Part shown: piece after piece, positions 49,656 through 59,956 of the stretch | Layout: every line of letters begins with the position of its first letter | Numbering within the stretch: the first letter of the stretch is position 1 | DNA from: Paenibacillus prosopidis | GTDB taxonomy: Bacteria > Bacillota > Bacilli > Paenibacillales > Paenibacillaceae | NCBI RefSeq assembly: GCF_003337375.1 | Contig: NZ_QPJD01000008.1 | Coordinates: 62,001 to 126,000, forward strand | DNA: 64,000 bases | Direction of reading: 5' to 3' | Translations under genes and position numbers: made by a program | The notes under the pieces: generated by a model | Databases searched by the model: none | Told to the model about the DNA's origin: nothing | Seen by the model: only the letters and a program-made list of their open reading frames with translations

Positions 49656-50525
49656 GTGCTGAAAATGAAAAGATGTTATACACCAATCATAATCGCCCTT
49701 TCTATTCTTTCCGCATGTTCCAATGCTGGTCAAGAGCAATATACGCGCACTCAAAACGCGCCTTCCGGATTTGAAATACAATCCGCCGATGGGATAGAGC
49801 CGAGTGTTGCCGGCAACATGAATGCGCTGGCGGGAGGTTCGGAGACGACGGAACGCGTTCTTCGCCCGATTAGCAATTACGAGCTTCAGAAGAAATTCCC
49901 GAATATTCTTGTGCTGCGCGGTTCCTTGCAGAAAAATCGCATAGCGCTGACGTTTGACGATGGTCCTGACCGCCGTTTCACCCCGCAAGTGCTGGATGTT
50001 CTTAAGAAGCATAATGTGAAAGCGACATTCTTCCTGATGGGCTCCAGAGTAGAGGGTCATCCAGATATAACGAGAAGAATTCATCAGGAAGGTCATTCTA
50101 TAGGTAACCATACGTATTGGCATCCAAAACTGTGGCAGGAAAGCATTGACCGCATGAGGTGGGAGGTTACGCAAACAGACGCAGCAATTCAAAAAGTGGT
50201 AGGGTATTCGCCGAAGCTCTTTCGTGCACCGTACGGGGGGGTGAATGATCAGCTTCTAACGGAATTTGGGAAAATGAATTTCAGCGTCATCGGCTGGTCT
50301 GTCGATTCCATGGATTGGACGCAGATCGATTCCGCTACCGTGCAGAAAAATGTTTTGAGTAATTTGCATCCGGGCGCCGTCGTTCTTATGCACAGCGGCG
50401 GTCACTGGACGCAGGACCTCTCAGGGATGGTCCAGGCGGTGGACGCACTTATCCCCCGATTAAAGAGAGAAGGCGCGGAGTTTGTTACGATTCCGCAAAT
50501 GTTTAATCTGCCGGAAAGGAAATAA
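49656..50525 (+). CDS. Polysaccharide deacetylase lipoprotein (NodB domain)
   Basis: A 289-residue lipoprotein with lipobox LSAC in the first 22 residues. The NodB domain (about 100-285) has motif 1 ALTFDDGPD (catalytic base and metal Asp), motif 2 GNHTYWHP (metal His pair), motif 3 FRAPYGG, motif 4 containing DSMDWTQ and motif 5 VLMHSGG. It probably removes N-acetyl groups from peptidoglycan or chitin-like polymers outside the cell. The start is a GTG at 49656 with GGAGG 7 nt upstream. Coding GC is higher than that of the neighbouring amidase. Confidence 0.9.
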   Translation: MLKMKRCYTPIIIALSILSACSNAGQEQYTRTQNAPSGFEIQSADGIEPSVAGNMNALAGGSETTERVLRPISNYELQKKFPNILVLRGSLQKNRIALTFDDGPDRRFTPQVLDVLKKHNVKATFFLMGSRVEGHPDITRRIHQEGHSIGNHTYWHPKLWQESIDRMRWEVTQTDAAIQKVVGYSPKLFRAPYGGVNDQLLTEFGKMNFSVIGWSVDSMDWTQIDSATVQKNVLSNLHPGAVVLMHSGGHWTQDLSGMVQAVDALIPRLKREGAEFVTIPQMFNLPERK

Positions 50526-51064
50526 AAATATTTCGAAAGCGTCAAAAAAATGAAAATCAGAGCAATTCGAAGCTATCCTATGAAAACGAAAAAACGGCCC
50601 TGTCGCAATCGATGCGAACAGCGGCCGTTTTTTTGAATTGTTCCACGGAAGGAAAATCGGCGCTCACGACCGAATTCGGAGAAATATCAAGGTGTCTCCT
50701 TTAGAAATGTCTAGCCTACATTTGATCTCTCCTTGAAATATATTACCGGCAGCCCTAGGCAGAATACTAGAATATTCATACAAGTTTAATGCGAAATGTA
50801 AATAAAATCTCTGGAACACGAATGAATGAAGTATTATTATTTGAGCTCAGTTCCAGGATCAACAAACCGGTGAAAGAGGAATTTGGATACATCCTTTCCG
50901 AATCGGTATGAAATCTTACAAGGTCAAGTTAGCGAGTAAAAGCACGTCTTTAATAAAGTCGTCCAGAAGCAAATGATAAGTAGAGTTTGGAGTAGTGATT
51001 TAAGGATAATATAATATAGAATGATTAATAAAATGGACATAATGCTTTCTGGGAGGTCCTTACC
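50526..51064. other. Intergenic region before the YesM-YesN operon
   Basis: Contains the deacetylase terminator (listed separately). The rest is AT-rich, with no credible ORF and no clear operator; a promoter for the kinase is expected in the last 100 nt, but none stands out. GGGAGG at 51051-51056 is the kinase ribosome binding site. Confidence 0.5.
50590..50634 (+). terminator. Terminator after the deacetylase
   Basis: AAAACGGCC pairs with GGCCGTTTT, with an imperfect inner stem (TGTCGC and GCGAACA), followed by T residues. Confidence 0.8.
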
Positions 51065-52810
51065 GTGAATGCTCTGTTGCCACATATATCGAGGAATTCC
51101 TTACGCTTCAAGTTGACAGCTTTGGTCATGGCTATTATTTTGCCCATACTTGCTTTGTTGCTATATAACACCTTTTATGCCATTGACGTCGTTAGGGATC
51201 AGGTTGCACAATCGAATAAAAATTTGATTTCCCTCTATATGGGACAGATCGATGACCGCCTTGATGATGTTGATAATTATTTAATCAGTCTTGCGGCTAG
51301 CAATCTGGATTTGCACAACATATCGGACAATCGTTCTCCGAAAGAGGAACTGTTAAGTCAAATCCGGCTGTCCAGAAAATTGTCCGATGATGTGCTGGTC
51401 TATAAAACGATTGACTCTTTGTTTATATATATGGGAAAGGATGATTTGCTGGAAGGCATTAACCTAAGCGCTTCTTATAATCAGAGAGAAGCGGTGCGTG
51501 ATTATTTAAAGCATTACCTTAATTCAACTGATCAGCTTTCCAAAGATTGGAGTATCCAAAAACTTGGCGATGAATATTATTTGTTACGTATACTAGCTAC
51601 TGAACATGCCTATGTAGGTGCATGGGTAGATATCAATCAGTTGCTGATGCCTTTAAAGCTAATAAATCTCGGTGAGAAAGGCGTTTCTTTGATGGTGACG
51701 GATAAAGGTATACCGACGATTCATGCGGAGCTTGTAAATGAGAATCGTATCAATTTGAATAGAAACTTCGAAAGTTATTATATGTCCGGGGATAAAAATC
51801 GTTTTCTGGTCGTAGGCGAGCACTCAATGAAGGGGAATTTCAGCTTGTTAGCGCTCATTCCAGATGAACAGATATTAGAAAACTTGCCTTATTTGCAGCA
51901 AATTGTCACTTTTATCTCTCTGGGATCCATCTTACTGCTGCCAGTTTTCCTCATTATGCTGCGCAAAACGGTCCTGCGTCCGCTCAACCGAATCATCTCA
52001 GCAATGAAGTTGATTGGAGAAGGGAACTTGAACATTCGCATACAGCCTCACCGTACAAGTGACGAGTATCAGGTCGTAAACAATTCGTTTAATAATATGA
52101 TGAGTCAGATTGAGGAACTGCGTATTAGCGTTTATGAAGAACAGATCAATAAGCAAAAAGCAGAGCTGCAGCATCTGCAGTTACAAATCAATCCTCATTT
52201 TTTTATGAATTCACTAAACATCATTTATACGCTTGCCCGTTCGGGTAAGACGAAGGTGATCGAGGAGATAACACTCTGCTTGGTTCAATATTTCAGATAT
52301 ATGTTCAGAAGCAATCTATCGGTCGTGCCGCTCCAGGATGAGCTGAAGCATGTTCGGAATTATTTGCGAATTCAGGAACTACGGTCGCCAACTGGACTTA
52401 TTCCGTCCATTGAAGTTTATGACAACGTTGCGGATGTTTTTGTCCCGCCTCTTCTTATCCAGTCATTTGTGGAAAATACGATTAAACATGCCGTAACATT
52501 GGATACACCCGTATACTTGTTCATTGACATTCGGATGGATCATAGCGAAGTAGCATCGAGAGTGCATATTAAAATTAGAGATACGGGTGAAGGCTTTTCC
52601 CAGGAAATGCTTCAACGGCTTAGAGGAAATGAACCGATTCGAGACGATCAGGGCGAGCATATTGGCATTCGTAATATTCAACAGAGGCTTTATCTTCTAT
52701 ATGATGGACAAGCAGATATCATATTTTACAATGGAAATCCTTCCGGAGCCATCATTGAAATTTATTTGCCGCTCGAACAAAACAACTTGAAGAAGGTGAA
52801 TAATGGATGA
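51065..52810 (+). CDS. Sensor histidine kinase, YesM type
   Basis: A 581-residue membrane kinase. Transmembrane segments lie at about 17-38 and 280-302, enclosing an extracellular sensory domain. HAMP is at about 305-355 (LRPLNRIISAMKLIGEGNLN). The His_kinase domain carries the phospho-accepting histidine near residue 378 in QINPHFFMNSLN, typical of the YesM/LytS class, then the ATPase part (QSFVENTIKHAV, IKIRDTGEGF, HIGIRNIQQRL). The start is a GTG at 51065 with GGGAGG about 8 nt upstream. Its stop overlaps the response-regulator start (ATGA). It probably senses the sugar handled by the transporter downstream. Confidence 0.93.
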   Translation: MNALLPHISRNSLRFKLTALVMAIILPILALLLYNTFYAIDVVRDQVAQSNKNLISLYMGQIDDRLDDVDNYLISLAASNLDLHNISDNRSPKEELLSQIRLSRKLSDDVLVYKTIDSLFIYMGKDDLLEGINLSASYNQREAVRDYLKHYLNSTDQLSKDWSIQKLGDEYYLLRILATEHAYVGAWVDINQLLMPLKLINLGEKGVSLMVTDKGIPTIHAELVNENRINLNRNFESYYMSGDKNRFLVVGEHSMKGNFSLLALIPDEQILENLPYLQQIVTFISLGSILLLPVFLIMLRKTVLRPLNRIISAMKLIGEGNLNIRIQPHRTSDEYQVVNNSFNNMMSQIEELRISVYEEQINKQKAELQHLQLQINPHFFMNSLNIIYTLARSGKTKVIEEITLCLVQYFRYMFRSNLSVVPLQDELKHVRNYLRIQELRSPTGLIPSIEVYDNVADVFVPPLLIQSFVENTIKHAVTLDTPVYLFIDIRMDHSEVASRVHIKIRDTGEGFSQEMLQRLRGNEPIRDDQGEHIGIRNIQQRLYLLYDGQADIIFYNGNPSGAIIEIYLPLEQNNLKKVNNG

Positions 52811-54390
52811 ATCTGCTAATCGTAGATGACGAGAGTATTGTAATTGACAGCCTTATATCCGATATTAATTGGTCTAAGCTGGGTATTACAGGTGTGTACA
52901 CAGCATTCAACATTCGACAAGCGAAGGAACTCTTCGAAGGTACGGCCGTTGATATTATGCTATGTGATATCGAAATGCCGCAAGGAAGCGGATTGGATCT
53001 GCTTGAATGGGTGAGGGAACATTCGGAGACAACGGAATCAATTATTATGACTTGCCATGCTGACTTCCATTTCGCCAAACGGGCGATGAAGCTCGGCAGC
53101 TTGGATTATATATTGAAGCCCCTTCCGTATGAGGAGCTTGAGATAGTCGTAGCGAAGGCAGCAGATAAAATTATTAAAGATAAAGAAACCGCCAACCTGG
53201 GCGAGAAGTGGTTTCGTCATCAATCCATATTGATGGAGCGATTTTGGATTGATGTATTGAATCGTTCTATTTCTTTGCAAGCTTCTCATATCGAAAAAAT
53301 TGCAACGGAACGCGGTATACCGTTTTGTGCATTAGATAAATTCGTGCCTGTGCTTATTAATATTCAGAGATGGCACAAGTCCATCAATCAACGCGATGAA
53401 CGCATATTGGAATATGCGTTAAAGAACACGGCTGAAGAGATCATGAAGGGCGAGTCTTCCGTAATCCAGGTTATTCCTTTTACAAAAGGATCTCTGCTCG
53501 CAATAATATCTTTTGATGAAGCTAACTATAAGGAACAAGAGCTAAACCGTCTTTGCGAGCAATATATCACAGCTTGCCGCAGTTACTTCTTCTGTGATCT
53601 GACCTGTTATATTGGAGGGCAGGTTTATGTGAACCAGCTTCCTGAGCTAGTTGATGAGCTGATCGTTACCCAGAGGAATAACGTGGCACATAATAATAAA
53701 GTTATGCGACTTGGGAGCGAGCCGCTACGCATTAGCTCGGCGATCCAAAAACCGGACCAGCAGATGTGGACGGTGCTGCTGCGTGAAGGCTCACAGCAAA
53801 AAATCGTGATGGAAGCGGAGCGTTACTTGGTGAATCTTGCACATGCTTTCGAGCTTGACGCGAGCGCTTTGTATCTTTTTCAGCAATTTATTACACAGAC
53901 TCAGTACTATATGATGAGACAGGAAGGTGCCCCTTTTCAATCTTTGTTCGGAGATATCAAACTGGTGGAACTGTCCAAGAATGCAACGAAATCGATTCCC
54001 GATTTCCTCGCATGGATTTCCGGCTTCACGGAAACTATATCAGCATTAAAGAAAGAAAAGGACCCGAATCATAGCGTGATAGAGCATATCATGGCATTTA
54101 TCGCGCAGCATCTGGACATGCCATTGACCAGGGAAGAGATCGCCCAGCAGGTGCATTTAAATCCGGATTATCTTGATCGCTTATGCAAGAGAGAGAAAGG
54201 AATGTCCGTAAGGGAATTGCTTGTGTTGGAGCGTCTAAAATTTGCGGAATCGTTGCTGCTGAAAACGGAGATGCCAGTCAGCAGGGTAGCTGTAAGCGTC
54301 GGATATTCGAATCTGTCGCATTTTTCGAGGAGATTTAAGAAGCATACCGGGATGAATCCGTTAGAATATAGGCTTAAGTCTCTCACGTAG
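52807..54390 (+). CDS. Response regulator with AraC output, YesN type
   Basis: A 527-residue partner of the kinase. The N-terminal receiver has the phosphorylation site Asp54 in MLCDIEMPQGSG, the acidic pair in LLIVDDES and the conserved Lys in YILKPLPYEE. A long middle region (about 135-415) is typical of YesN proteins. The AraC DNA-binding domain is at about 425-527 (MPLTREEIAQQVHLNPDYLD, RVAVSVGYSNLSHFSRRFKK). It starts inside the kinase stop (ATGA overlap). The likely targets are the permease, binding-protein and GH35 genes downstream. Confidence 0.93.
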   Translation: MNLLIVDDESIVIDSLISDINWSKLGITGVYTAFNIRQAKELFEGTAVDIMLCDIEMPQGSGLDLLEWVREHSETTESIIMTCHADFHFAKRAMKLGSLDYILKPLPYEELEIVVAKAADKIIKDKETANLGEKWFRHQSILMERFWIDVLNRSISLQASHIEKIATERGIPFCALDKFVPVLINIQRWHKSINQRDERILEYALKNTAEEIMKGESSVIQVIPFTKGSLLAIISFDEANYKEQELNRLCEQYITACRSYFFCDLTCYIGGQVYVNQLPELVDELIVTQRNNVAHNNKVMRLGSEPLRISSAIQKPDQQMWTVLLREGSQQKIVMEAERYLVNLAHAFELDASALYLFQQFITQTQYYMMRQEGAPFQSLFGDIKLVELSKNATKSIPDFLAWISGFTETISALKKEKDPNHSVIEHIMAFIAQHLDMPLTREEIAQQVHLNPDYLDRLCKREKGMSVRELLVLERLKFAESLLLKTEMPVSRVAVSVGYSNLSHFSRRFKKHTGMNPLEYRLKSLT

Positions 54391-54411
54391 TCCTAAATTT
54401 AAACAAAAAGC

Positions 54412-54433
54412 CGACCGTTCCGGTCGTTTTTTT
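54412..54433 (+). terminator. Terminator after the YesN gene
   Basis: CGACCG (54412-54417) and CGGTCG (54421-54426) with a 3-nt loop, then seven T. Confidence 0.8.
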
Positions 54434-54563
54434 ATTTATATCGACATACTTATTGGTCGAGATCAGGCAAATGAAAGGTCGATCACGGAGCAGTTGGCTT
54501 GTTCCATTCGCATTACTATAGAGAATATACAACAAGTGAGTTGAGGAAAGGGAGGATTGTTCG

Positions 54564-55520
54564 ATGACACAGGTCATGAGGGCACAAGAGAAGCAGATCA
54601 GCGTGAAGAAAAAAGCCATGAAACTAAAGAAATATATGCCGCTAATATTGATGACGCTGCCGGGTATTTTGTATTTAATCATCAACAACTATTTACCAAT
54701 GTTCGGAATCGTAATCGCCTTCAAGGATGTTAATTTTTCGAAGGGCATATTGGGCAGTGAATGGATCGGCTTCAAAAATTTTGAGTATTTGTTTAAGACA
54801 AGCGATGCCTTCATCATTACGAGAAATACGATCTTGTACAACACCGCATTTATCATTATTAATTTAATTGTAGCTGTAGGCATCGCTATTCTGCTCAATG
54901 AAATTCGAAATCGATTTCTGTCGCGGTTTTATCAGAGCATTATTTTGTTACCGCATCTTATTTCCATGGTCATTGTCAGCTATCTTGCATTCGCTTTATT
55001 AAGCGCTGAAACTGGATTTATAAACAAAACGATTCTTCCAATGCTCGGGCTAAACGAAATTTCTTGGTACACGGAATCGCAATATTGGCCATTTATTTTA
55101 ACCGTCATCAATGTTTGGAAAAGTGCAGGATTTCTGTGCGTAGTTTACTTGGCTGCAATAATAGGCATCGATCAGGAGTATTTTGAAGCAGCAACGCTCG
55201 ACGGCGCGTCCAAATGGAAGCAAATTTTGTTGATAACGATCCCTCTAATTATGCCGGTTATTACGATGATGACGCTGCTGGCGATCGGGCGCATTTTCTA
55301 TTCTGACTTCGGCCTGTTCTATCAGGTTCCGCTCAACGCCGGTGCATTGAACAGCACAACAAACGTTATTGACACATATGTCTATCGAGGCTTGATGCAG
55401 CTTGGTGATATTGGGATGTCGTCTGCTGCTGGCGTATACCAATCGATTGTCGGTTTTGTATTAGTTCTAATTTCCAACTATGTCGTTCGCAAAATCAACA
55501 GTGATAACGCTTTGTTCTAG
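54564..55520 (+). CDS. Sugar ABC transporter permease, LplB type
   Basis: A 318-residue permease with six transmembrane segments. The EAA loop is FEAATLDGASKWKQILLITI. The N-terminus (MPLILMTLPGILYLIINNYL) is typical of LplB. ATG 54564 has AAAGGGAGG upstream. It is the first gene of the transport operon after the YesN terminator; an ATPase gene is missing, as in module 1. Confidence 0.92.
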   Translation: MTQVMRAQEKQISVKKKAMKLKKYMPLILMTLPGILYLIINNYLPMFGIVIAFKDVNFSKGILGSEWIGFKNFEYLFKTSDAFIITRNTILYNTAFIIINLIVAVGIAILLNEIRNRFLSRFYQSIILLPHLISMVIVSYLAFALLSAETGFINKTILPMLGLNEISWYTESQYWPFILTVINVWKSAGFLCVVYLAAIIGIDQEYFEAATLDGASKWKQILLITIPLIMPVITMMTLLAIGRIFYSDFGLFYQVPLNAGALNSTTNVIDTYVYRGLMQLGDIGMSSAAGVYQSIVGFVLVLISNYVVRKINSDNALF

Positions 55521-55537
55521 AGAGGAGCTTAACAATT

Positions 55538-56425
55538 ATGAATGCAGAAAATCGGATGATCCAATCGGTTGGCCATATTACGATGATCATCATTTCGGGT
55601 GCTTGCCTTATACCGTTCCTGCTGCTGGTCGTATCCTCATTGACGAGCGAGCAATCTATCCTTAGCAATGGGTATTCGTTTTTCCCGCAGGAGTGGAGCT
55701 TTTCCGCTTATGAATATTTAGGGAAAGCATCCGAAGAAATTTTTAGGGCTTACGGGATAACGATATTTATTACGCTGACTGGCACGGCGACTAGTCTAGC
55801 GATTACATCCCTGCTTGCCTATCCGATGTCCAGAGGAGACTTCCCGGTAAAAAATCCGCTTGCCTTCTTCGTATTCTTCACGCTTCTATTCAATGGAGGT
55901 CTAGTTCCGACATACCTGATCTACACGCAATATTTTGATATGAAAAACACGATTTGGGCGCTGATTATTCCAGGGCTGCTAATGAATGGCTTTAATGTAT
56001 TGCTCATGCGGACGTTTTTCATGACCTCCATTCCGCTGCCGGTTATCGAGTCTGCAAATATCGATGGAGCAGGAGAATTCAGGACATTTTTTTCAATTGT
56101 CATTCCGCTCTCGATGCCAATAATGGCCACCATCGGATTATTCCAGACGATCGCCTATTGGAATGACTGGTTTAATGGGCTTGTTTATTTGACAGACCCG
56201 CAGCTGTTCAGCATTCAAAACATTTTGAACCGAATACTGACGGACATACAGTTTTTATCGAGTGGGATGGCGGACTCGAGAGCTAGCGGTTCAGCACAGC
56301 AGCTGCCAAGCACTTCAGTACGTATGGCAATTGCCGTAGTTGGTGCTATTCCAATATTGATTGCTTATCCTTTTTTCCAGAAGTACTTCATAAAAGGAAT
56401 TACGATCGGAGCGGTGAAAGGATAA
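55538..56425 (+). CDS. Sugar ABC transporter permease, YtcP/LplC type
   Basis: A 295-residue permease with six transmembrane segments. The EAA-like loop is VIESANIDGAGEFRTFFSIV, and the C-terminus PFFQKYFIKGITIGAVKG is the standard family ending. ATG 55538 has AGAGGAG upstream and lies 17 nt after the partner permease. Confidence 0.93.
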   Translation: MNAENRMIQSVGHITMIIISGACLIPFLLLVVSSLTSEQSILSNGYSFFPQEWSFSAYEYLGKASEEIFRAYGITIFITLTGTATSLAITSLLAYPMSRGDFPVKNPLAFFVFFTLLFNGGLVPTYLIYTQYFDMKNTIWALIIPGLLMNGFNVLLMRTFFMTSIPLPVIESANIDGAGEFRTFFSIVIPLSMPIMATIGLFQTIAYWNDWFNGLVYLTDPQLFSIQNILNRILTDIQFLSSGMADSRASGSAQQLPSTSVRMAIAVVGAIPILIAYPFFQKYFIKGITIGAVKG

Positions 56426-56614
56426 AAGATTTTTTGATCCGAGGGAACGAGCACAAAGTCGATAAGGTGAAAATGAGAGGTCGAGTTTGGAGCAGAGTGC
56501 TGGAAAGCATGATTATATAATGAGAACACAAGCCAGCGGGTTTCAATGAAATCGCAATGCAATCGCTAACAAATCGCTGGTTATACCATACACAATGAAA
56601 ATGGGGGATTCACG

Positions 56615-58117
56615 ATGGTTCAGAAAATGAAGTGGTTTTCCGCATTAATGGCTCTTTGCATGATATTGCTATCCGCATGTTCTTCAAATGGAGACAGCAA
56701 TGGTGAAACGGTAAGCAATTCTGGAAGCGGAGGAGAAAAGCCTTACGAGCTAAATATTGTATTTCCTATTTTTGGCGGTGTGCCGACCGATCTGCAAGCT
56801 GTACAAGATCAAATCAGCAAATTGGCTTTGGAGAAGATTAACGCTACTGTCAAGCTGACTCCGATTAATTTCGGCGCTTGGGATCAGCAGACGAATCTGA
56901 TGCTGACAAGCGGAGAGAAGATTGATCTAATGATGCTGACCGGCAATACGTATCCACTTAAGGTGGCCAAGGGCCAATTGACGGCGCTGGATAAATTGAT
57001 TGAAGAGCATGGTCAAGGGATCAAGAAAGTATTCGATCCTGCTTATTTATCTGCCAGCAAAATAGATGGAATCACTTACGGTGTCCCTTCGAACCGCGAT
57101 CTCGCAACGACTTATTCGTTTACGATGAGGAAGGACATGGTCGATAAATATAAAATTGATGTTACGTCCATTAAAACATTAGATGATGTGGAAGCTGTTT
57201 TGAAGACGATTAAAGAAAACGAGCCAACCATGGCACCTCTTATACCAGCCGCAGTTGGAAGATCGATCGCAGAGAGCTATGTTACTTATGATAGCTTGGG
57301 AGATACGTTCGGTGTATTACCAAATTTCGATAATGGTTTGAAGGTCGTTAATTTGTACGAAATGCCCGAATACGCAGGTCTATTGAACAAAATTCATAGC
57401 TGGTACAAAGCAGGATACATCCTAAAGGATGCAGCGACGAATAAAGACAGTCAGTTCGATCTATTGAAATCGAATCGCGGCTTCGGCTACTTGGCAAATA
57501 CGAAGCCTGGTTTTGATGAACAGGAAACAAAGAACGGCGTTGCCGTTGTATCCGTTCCATTTACCCAGCCTGTTGCTACAACAGCTTCTATTATTGGCGT
57601 TATGTGGGGGATTCCAGGCAGCAGCAACAATGCTGATAAAGCGATGCAATTTTTAAATCTTATGTATACGGATAAAGAAATCGTAAATCTATTCGATTGG
57701 GGAATCGAAGGCAAGCATTTCGAGAAAGTATCGGATAACGTTATCAAATTTCCACAAGGCGTCGACGGGACGAACAGCGGATATAATTTGTTCATGGGCT
57801 GGATGTTTGGTAACCAATTTCTTTCTTACACCTTTGAAGGCGACAACCCTGACATTTGGAGTCAAATGGACGAATTCAATTCTTCAGCGTTAAAATCCAA
57901 AGCTTTAGGATTTATATTTGACGTTGACTCAGTGAAAACGGAGTTTGCAGCTGTGACAGCTGTCAGTCAGGAATTCCGTCTCGCACTTGAAACGGGCATG
58001 ATGGATCCGAGCAAATACCTTCCTGAATTTATTTCGAAGCTGAAATCAGCAGGAATCGACAAAATTATAGCTGAAAAGCAAAAACAGCTGGATGAATGGG
58101 CGAAATCGAATAAATAA
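56615..58117 (+). CDS. Extracellular solute-binding lipoprotein, type 2
   Basis: A 500-residue lipoprotein with signal peptide ending LLSACSSNG (Cys about 22) and a serine/glycine linker. GAWDQQTNLMLTSGEKIDLM and SFTMRKDMVDKYKID are typical of the DUF3502-containing binding proteins that work with LplB/YtcP permeases. It is shorter than and only distantly related to the two 560-residue proteins of module 1. ATG 56615 has GGGGGA upstream. It delivers its sugar to the two permeases before it. Confidence 0.9.
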   Translation: MVQKMKWFSALMALCMILLSACSSNGDSNGETVSNSGSGGEKPYELNIVFPIFGGVPTDLQAVQDQISKLALEKINATVKLTPINFGAWDQQTNLMLTSGEKIDLMMLTGNTYPLKVAKGQLTALDKLIEEHGQGIKKVFDPAYLSASKIDGITYGVPSNRDLATTYSFTMRKDMVDKYKIDVTSIKTLDDVEAVLKTIKENEPTMAPLIPAAVGRSIAESYVTYDSLGDTFGVLPNFDNGLKVVNLYEMPEYAGLLNKIHSWYKAGYILKDAATNKDSQFDLLKSNRGFGYLANTKPGFDEQETKNGVAVVSVPFTQPVATTASIIGVMWGIPGSSNNADKAMQFLNLMYTDKEIVNLFDWGIEGKHFEKVSDNVIKFPQGVDGTNSGYNLFMGWMFGNQFLSYTFEGDNPDIWSQMDEFNSSALKSKALGFIFDVDSVKTEFAAVTAVSQEFRLALETGMMDPSKYLPEFISKLKSAGIDKIIAEKQKQLDEWAKSNK

Positions 58118-58124
58118 AAAAGAT

Positions 58125-58151
58125 GAGCCCCGGACTACTGAATTGGGGCTC
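58125..58151 (+). terminator. Hairpin between binding protein and GH35 genes
   Basis: GAGCCCC (58125-58131) and GGGGCTC (58145-58151) pair perfectly but no T run follows. It may stabilise the upstream mRNA or reduce readthrough into the GH35 gene instead of ending transcription. Confidence 0.6.
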
Positions 58152-58171
58152 TCGTTCAAAGGAGAATCTAA

Positions 58172-59713
58172 ATGAAGCAATTACCCTATCTCAAAAATGA
58201 GGATGGATTAACAACTTTGTACGTGGACGGAGCACCCTATATCGCTTTAAGCGGTGAGATTCATAACTCCAGTTCGTCCAGTCTCGAATATATGAAGACG
58301 AAAGTTTGGCCGAACTTACGAGGCTTGCATTTGAATACCGTGATCGTGCCTGTATTTTGGGAACTAATGGAGCCCGTTCAAGGTCAGTATGACTTTGCTC
58401 TGGTTGACGGCATTATCGAGCAGGCAAGAGAAGAAGGCGTAAGACTTATCCTGCTATGGTTCGGGCTGTGGAAAAATGGTCGATCTACTTATGCGCCTTC
58501 CTGGATAAAAAAAGATTATCAATCCTATTTCAGAGCGCGTTATCCGGGCGGAGCGGCATCGGATACGATTTCACCGTTATGCGACGCAGCCGTTGAAGCG
58601 GACGCTACGGCGTTTCATTCTCTGATGAAGCATTTGAAGGATATAGACGGGGAGGAGCAAACCGTCATTATGATGCAGATCGAGAACGAAATTGGTTTTC
58701 TGGGGGCGGAAAGAGATTACTCGGATAAGGCTAACAAGCAATTTGAAGAGGTTATTCCATCGGGCCTTGCTGCCCTATATAGTAATAACGGGAACTGGAA
58801 AGAGGTATTTGGTGAAGCAGCCGCTGAAAATTTCATGGCCTATCACTATGCTTGCGCTATAGAGAAAATTGCTAAATCCGGTTCGAAAGCGTATCCGCTG
58901 CCAATGTTTGTTAACGCATGGCTGGAGCAATACCCTTGGAAGGCAGGCACTTATCCGAGCGGCGGTCCAATTGCGAAGGTTATGAAAATATGGAAGCACG
59001 CCGCTCCGACCATCTGTCTGTATGCGCCAGATATTTATTTACCTAATTTTGCTGAGGTTTGCGAAGAATATACGGCAGACGGCAATCCTCTCTTCATTCC
59101 GGAAGCAAGAAGAGATATGGTGTCGGCAACGAACGTATTTTACGCTATCGGAAAGCATAATGCACTATGCTTTGCCCCGTTCGGTATTGAGGATTTTCTT
59201 GCTACAGCGACAAATGAAGACGGACCGGATTTCGGAATCATGATGGCACTTAATATCGATATGTCGGCCTTCATTTTAAATGGTACCGGACCATATCTCG
59301 CCGAAAGCTATAGATTGCTCGGCAATATGATGGGTATTATTAACCGGTATCGGGGTACTGGGAAAATGACCGGTTTCCTGCAGCATCATAACAGTGGATG
59401 CTTGCTGACTTTCTCGAAATATGATGTGAAGCTTACCTATAAACGGCAGGAGGACGGCAAGCCAGTTTCAGGGGGGCTGATTATCGAGGTTAACGAGGAT
59501 GAGTTTCTATTCGCGGGAATCGGGTTCTCGGTGGAATTTCTTCCGAAATCGGGAGAAACGGATAAGATCGGCTACATTCAAATCGAGGAAGGCGAGTTTA
59601 TGAATGATCAATGGATTAGAGGTAGAGTATTGAACGGTGATGAAGCTGCTTATATGATTTCGATAGGTCGAAAACCAGCTGCTCTTAAAGTGGAGATGTA
59701 TAAATATAATTAA
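58172..59713 (+). CDS. GH35-like beta-galactosidase with DUF5597-like C-terminus
   Basis: A 513-residue cytoplasmic glycosidase without signal peptide. The TIM barrel (about 20-350) has the acid/base Glu173 in QIENEIG and the nucleophile Glu311 in FIPEARR, as in clan GH-A family 35 or 42 enzymes. The C-terminal region (about 380-513) resembles the DUF5597 beta-domain attached to such enzymes. It would remove terminal beta-galactosyl units from the oligosaccharide imported by the operon. ATG 58172 has AAAGGAG upstream. The combination with the LplB/YtcP transporter and YesM-YesN makes a complete sense-import-cleave unit. Confidence 0.85.
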   Translation: MKQLPYLKNEDGLTTLYVDGAPYIALSGEIHNSSSSSLEYMKTKVWPNLRGLHLNTVIVPVFWELMEPVQGQYDFALVDGIIEQAREEGVRLILLWFGLWKNGRSTYAPSWIKKDYQSYFRARYPGGAASDTISPLCDAAVEADATAFHSLMKHLKDIDGEEQTVIMMQIENEIGFLGAERDYSDKANKQFEEVIPSGLAALYSNNGNWKEVFGEAAAENFMAYHYACAIEKIAKSGSKAYPLPMFVNAWLEQYPWKAGTYPSGGPIAKVMKIWKHAAPTICLYAPDIYLPNFAEVCEEYTADGNPLFIPEARRDMVSATNVFYAIGKHNALCFAPFGIEDFLATATNEDGPDFGIMMALNIDMSAFILNGTGPYLAESYRLLGNMMGIINRYRGTGKMTGFLQHHNSGCLLTFSKYDVKLTYKRQEDGKPVSGGLIIEVNEDEFLFAGIGFSVEFLPKSGETDKIGYIQIEEGEFMNDQWIRGRVLNGDEAAYMISIGRKPAALKVEMYKYN

Positions 59714-59867
59714 TCTATCAGCAAGGCCGTTTCTTCAAAACCTGGTTTCGGAGAAGGGGGCTATTAAATAAGCGATACGAAGGGATAAGGATGGCTTAAA
59801 GGGCTTTGGATACAGACAGAGTTGGATAACCGGAAGTAATAGAACAGATTCTAATATAAAAATACGA

Positions 59868-59908
59868 AAGTGCCCAACTTTGCTGCATTGCAAGGTTGGG
59901 ACTTTTTT
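59868..59908 (+). terminator. Terminator after the GH35 gene
   Basis: AAGTGCCCAACTTTGC (59868-59883) pairs with GCAAGGTTGGGACTT (59890-59904), mostly matched, then T residues. Confidence 0.85.
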
Positions 59909-59956
59909 AGTTTGTTACTTTTTTGGACGGTATGACGATCCGGCTGCCAAGTACCA

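Noticed and set aside
58125-58151. Full Rho-independent terminator between binding protein and GH35 genes
   Set aside because: The stem is good but there is no T run, so I list it only as a hairpin that may act on mRNA stability.
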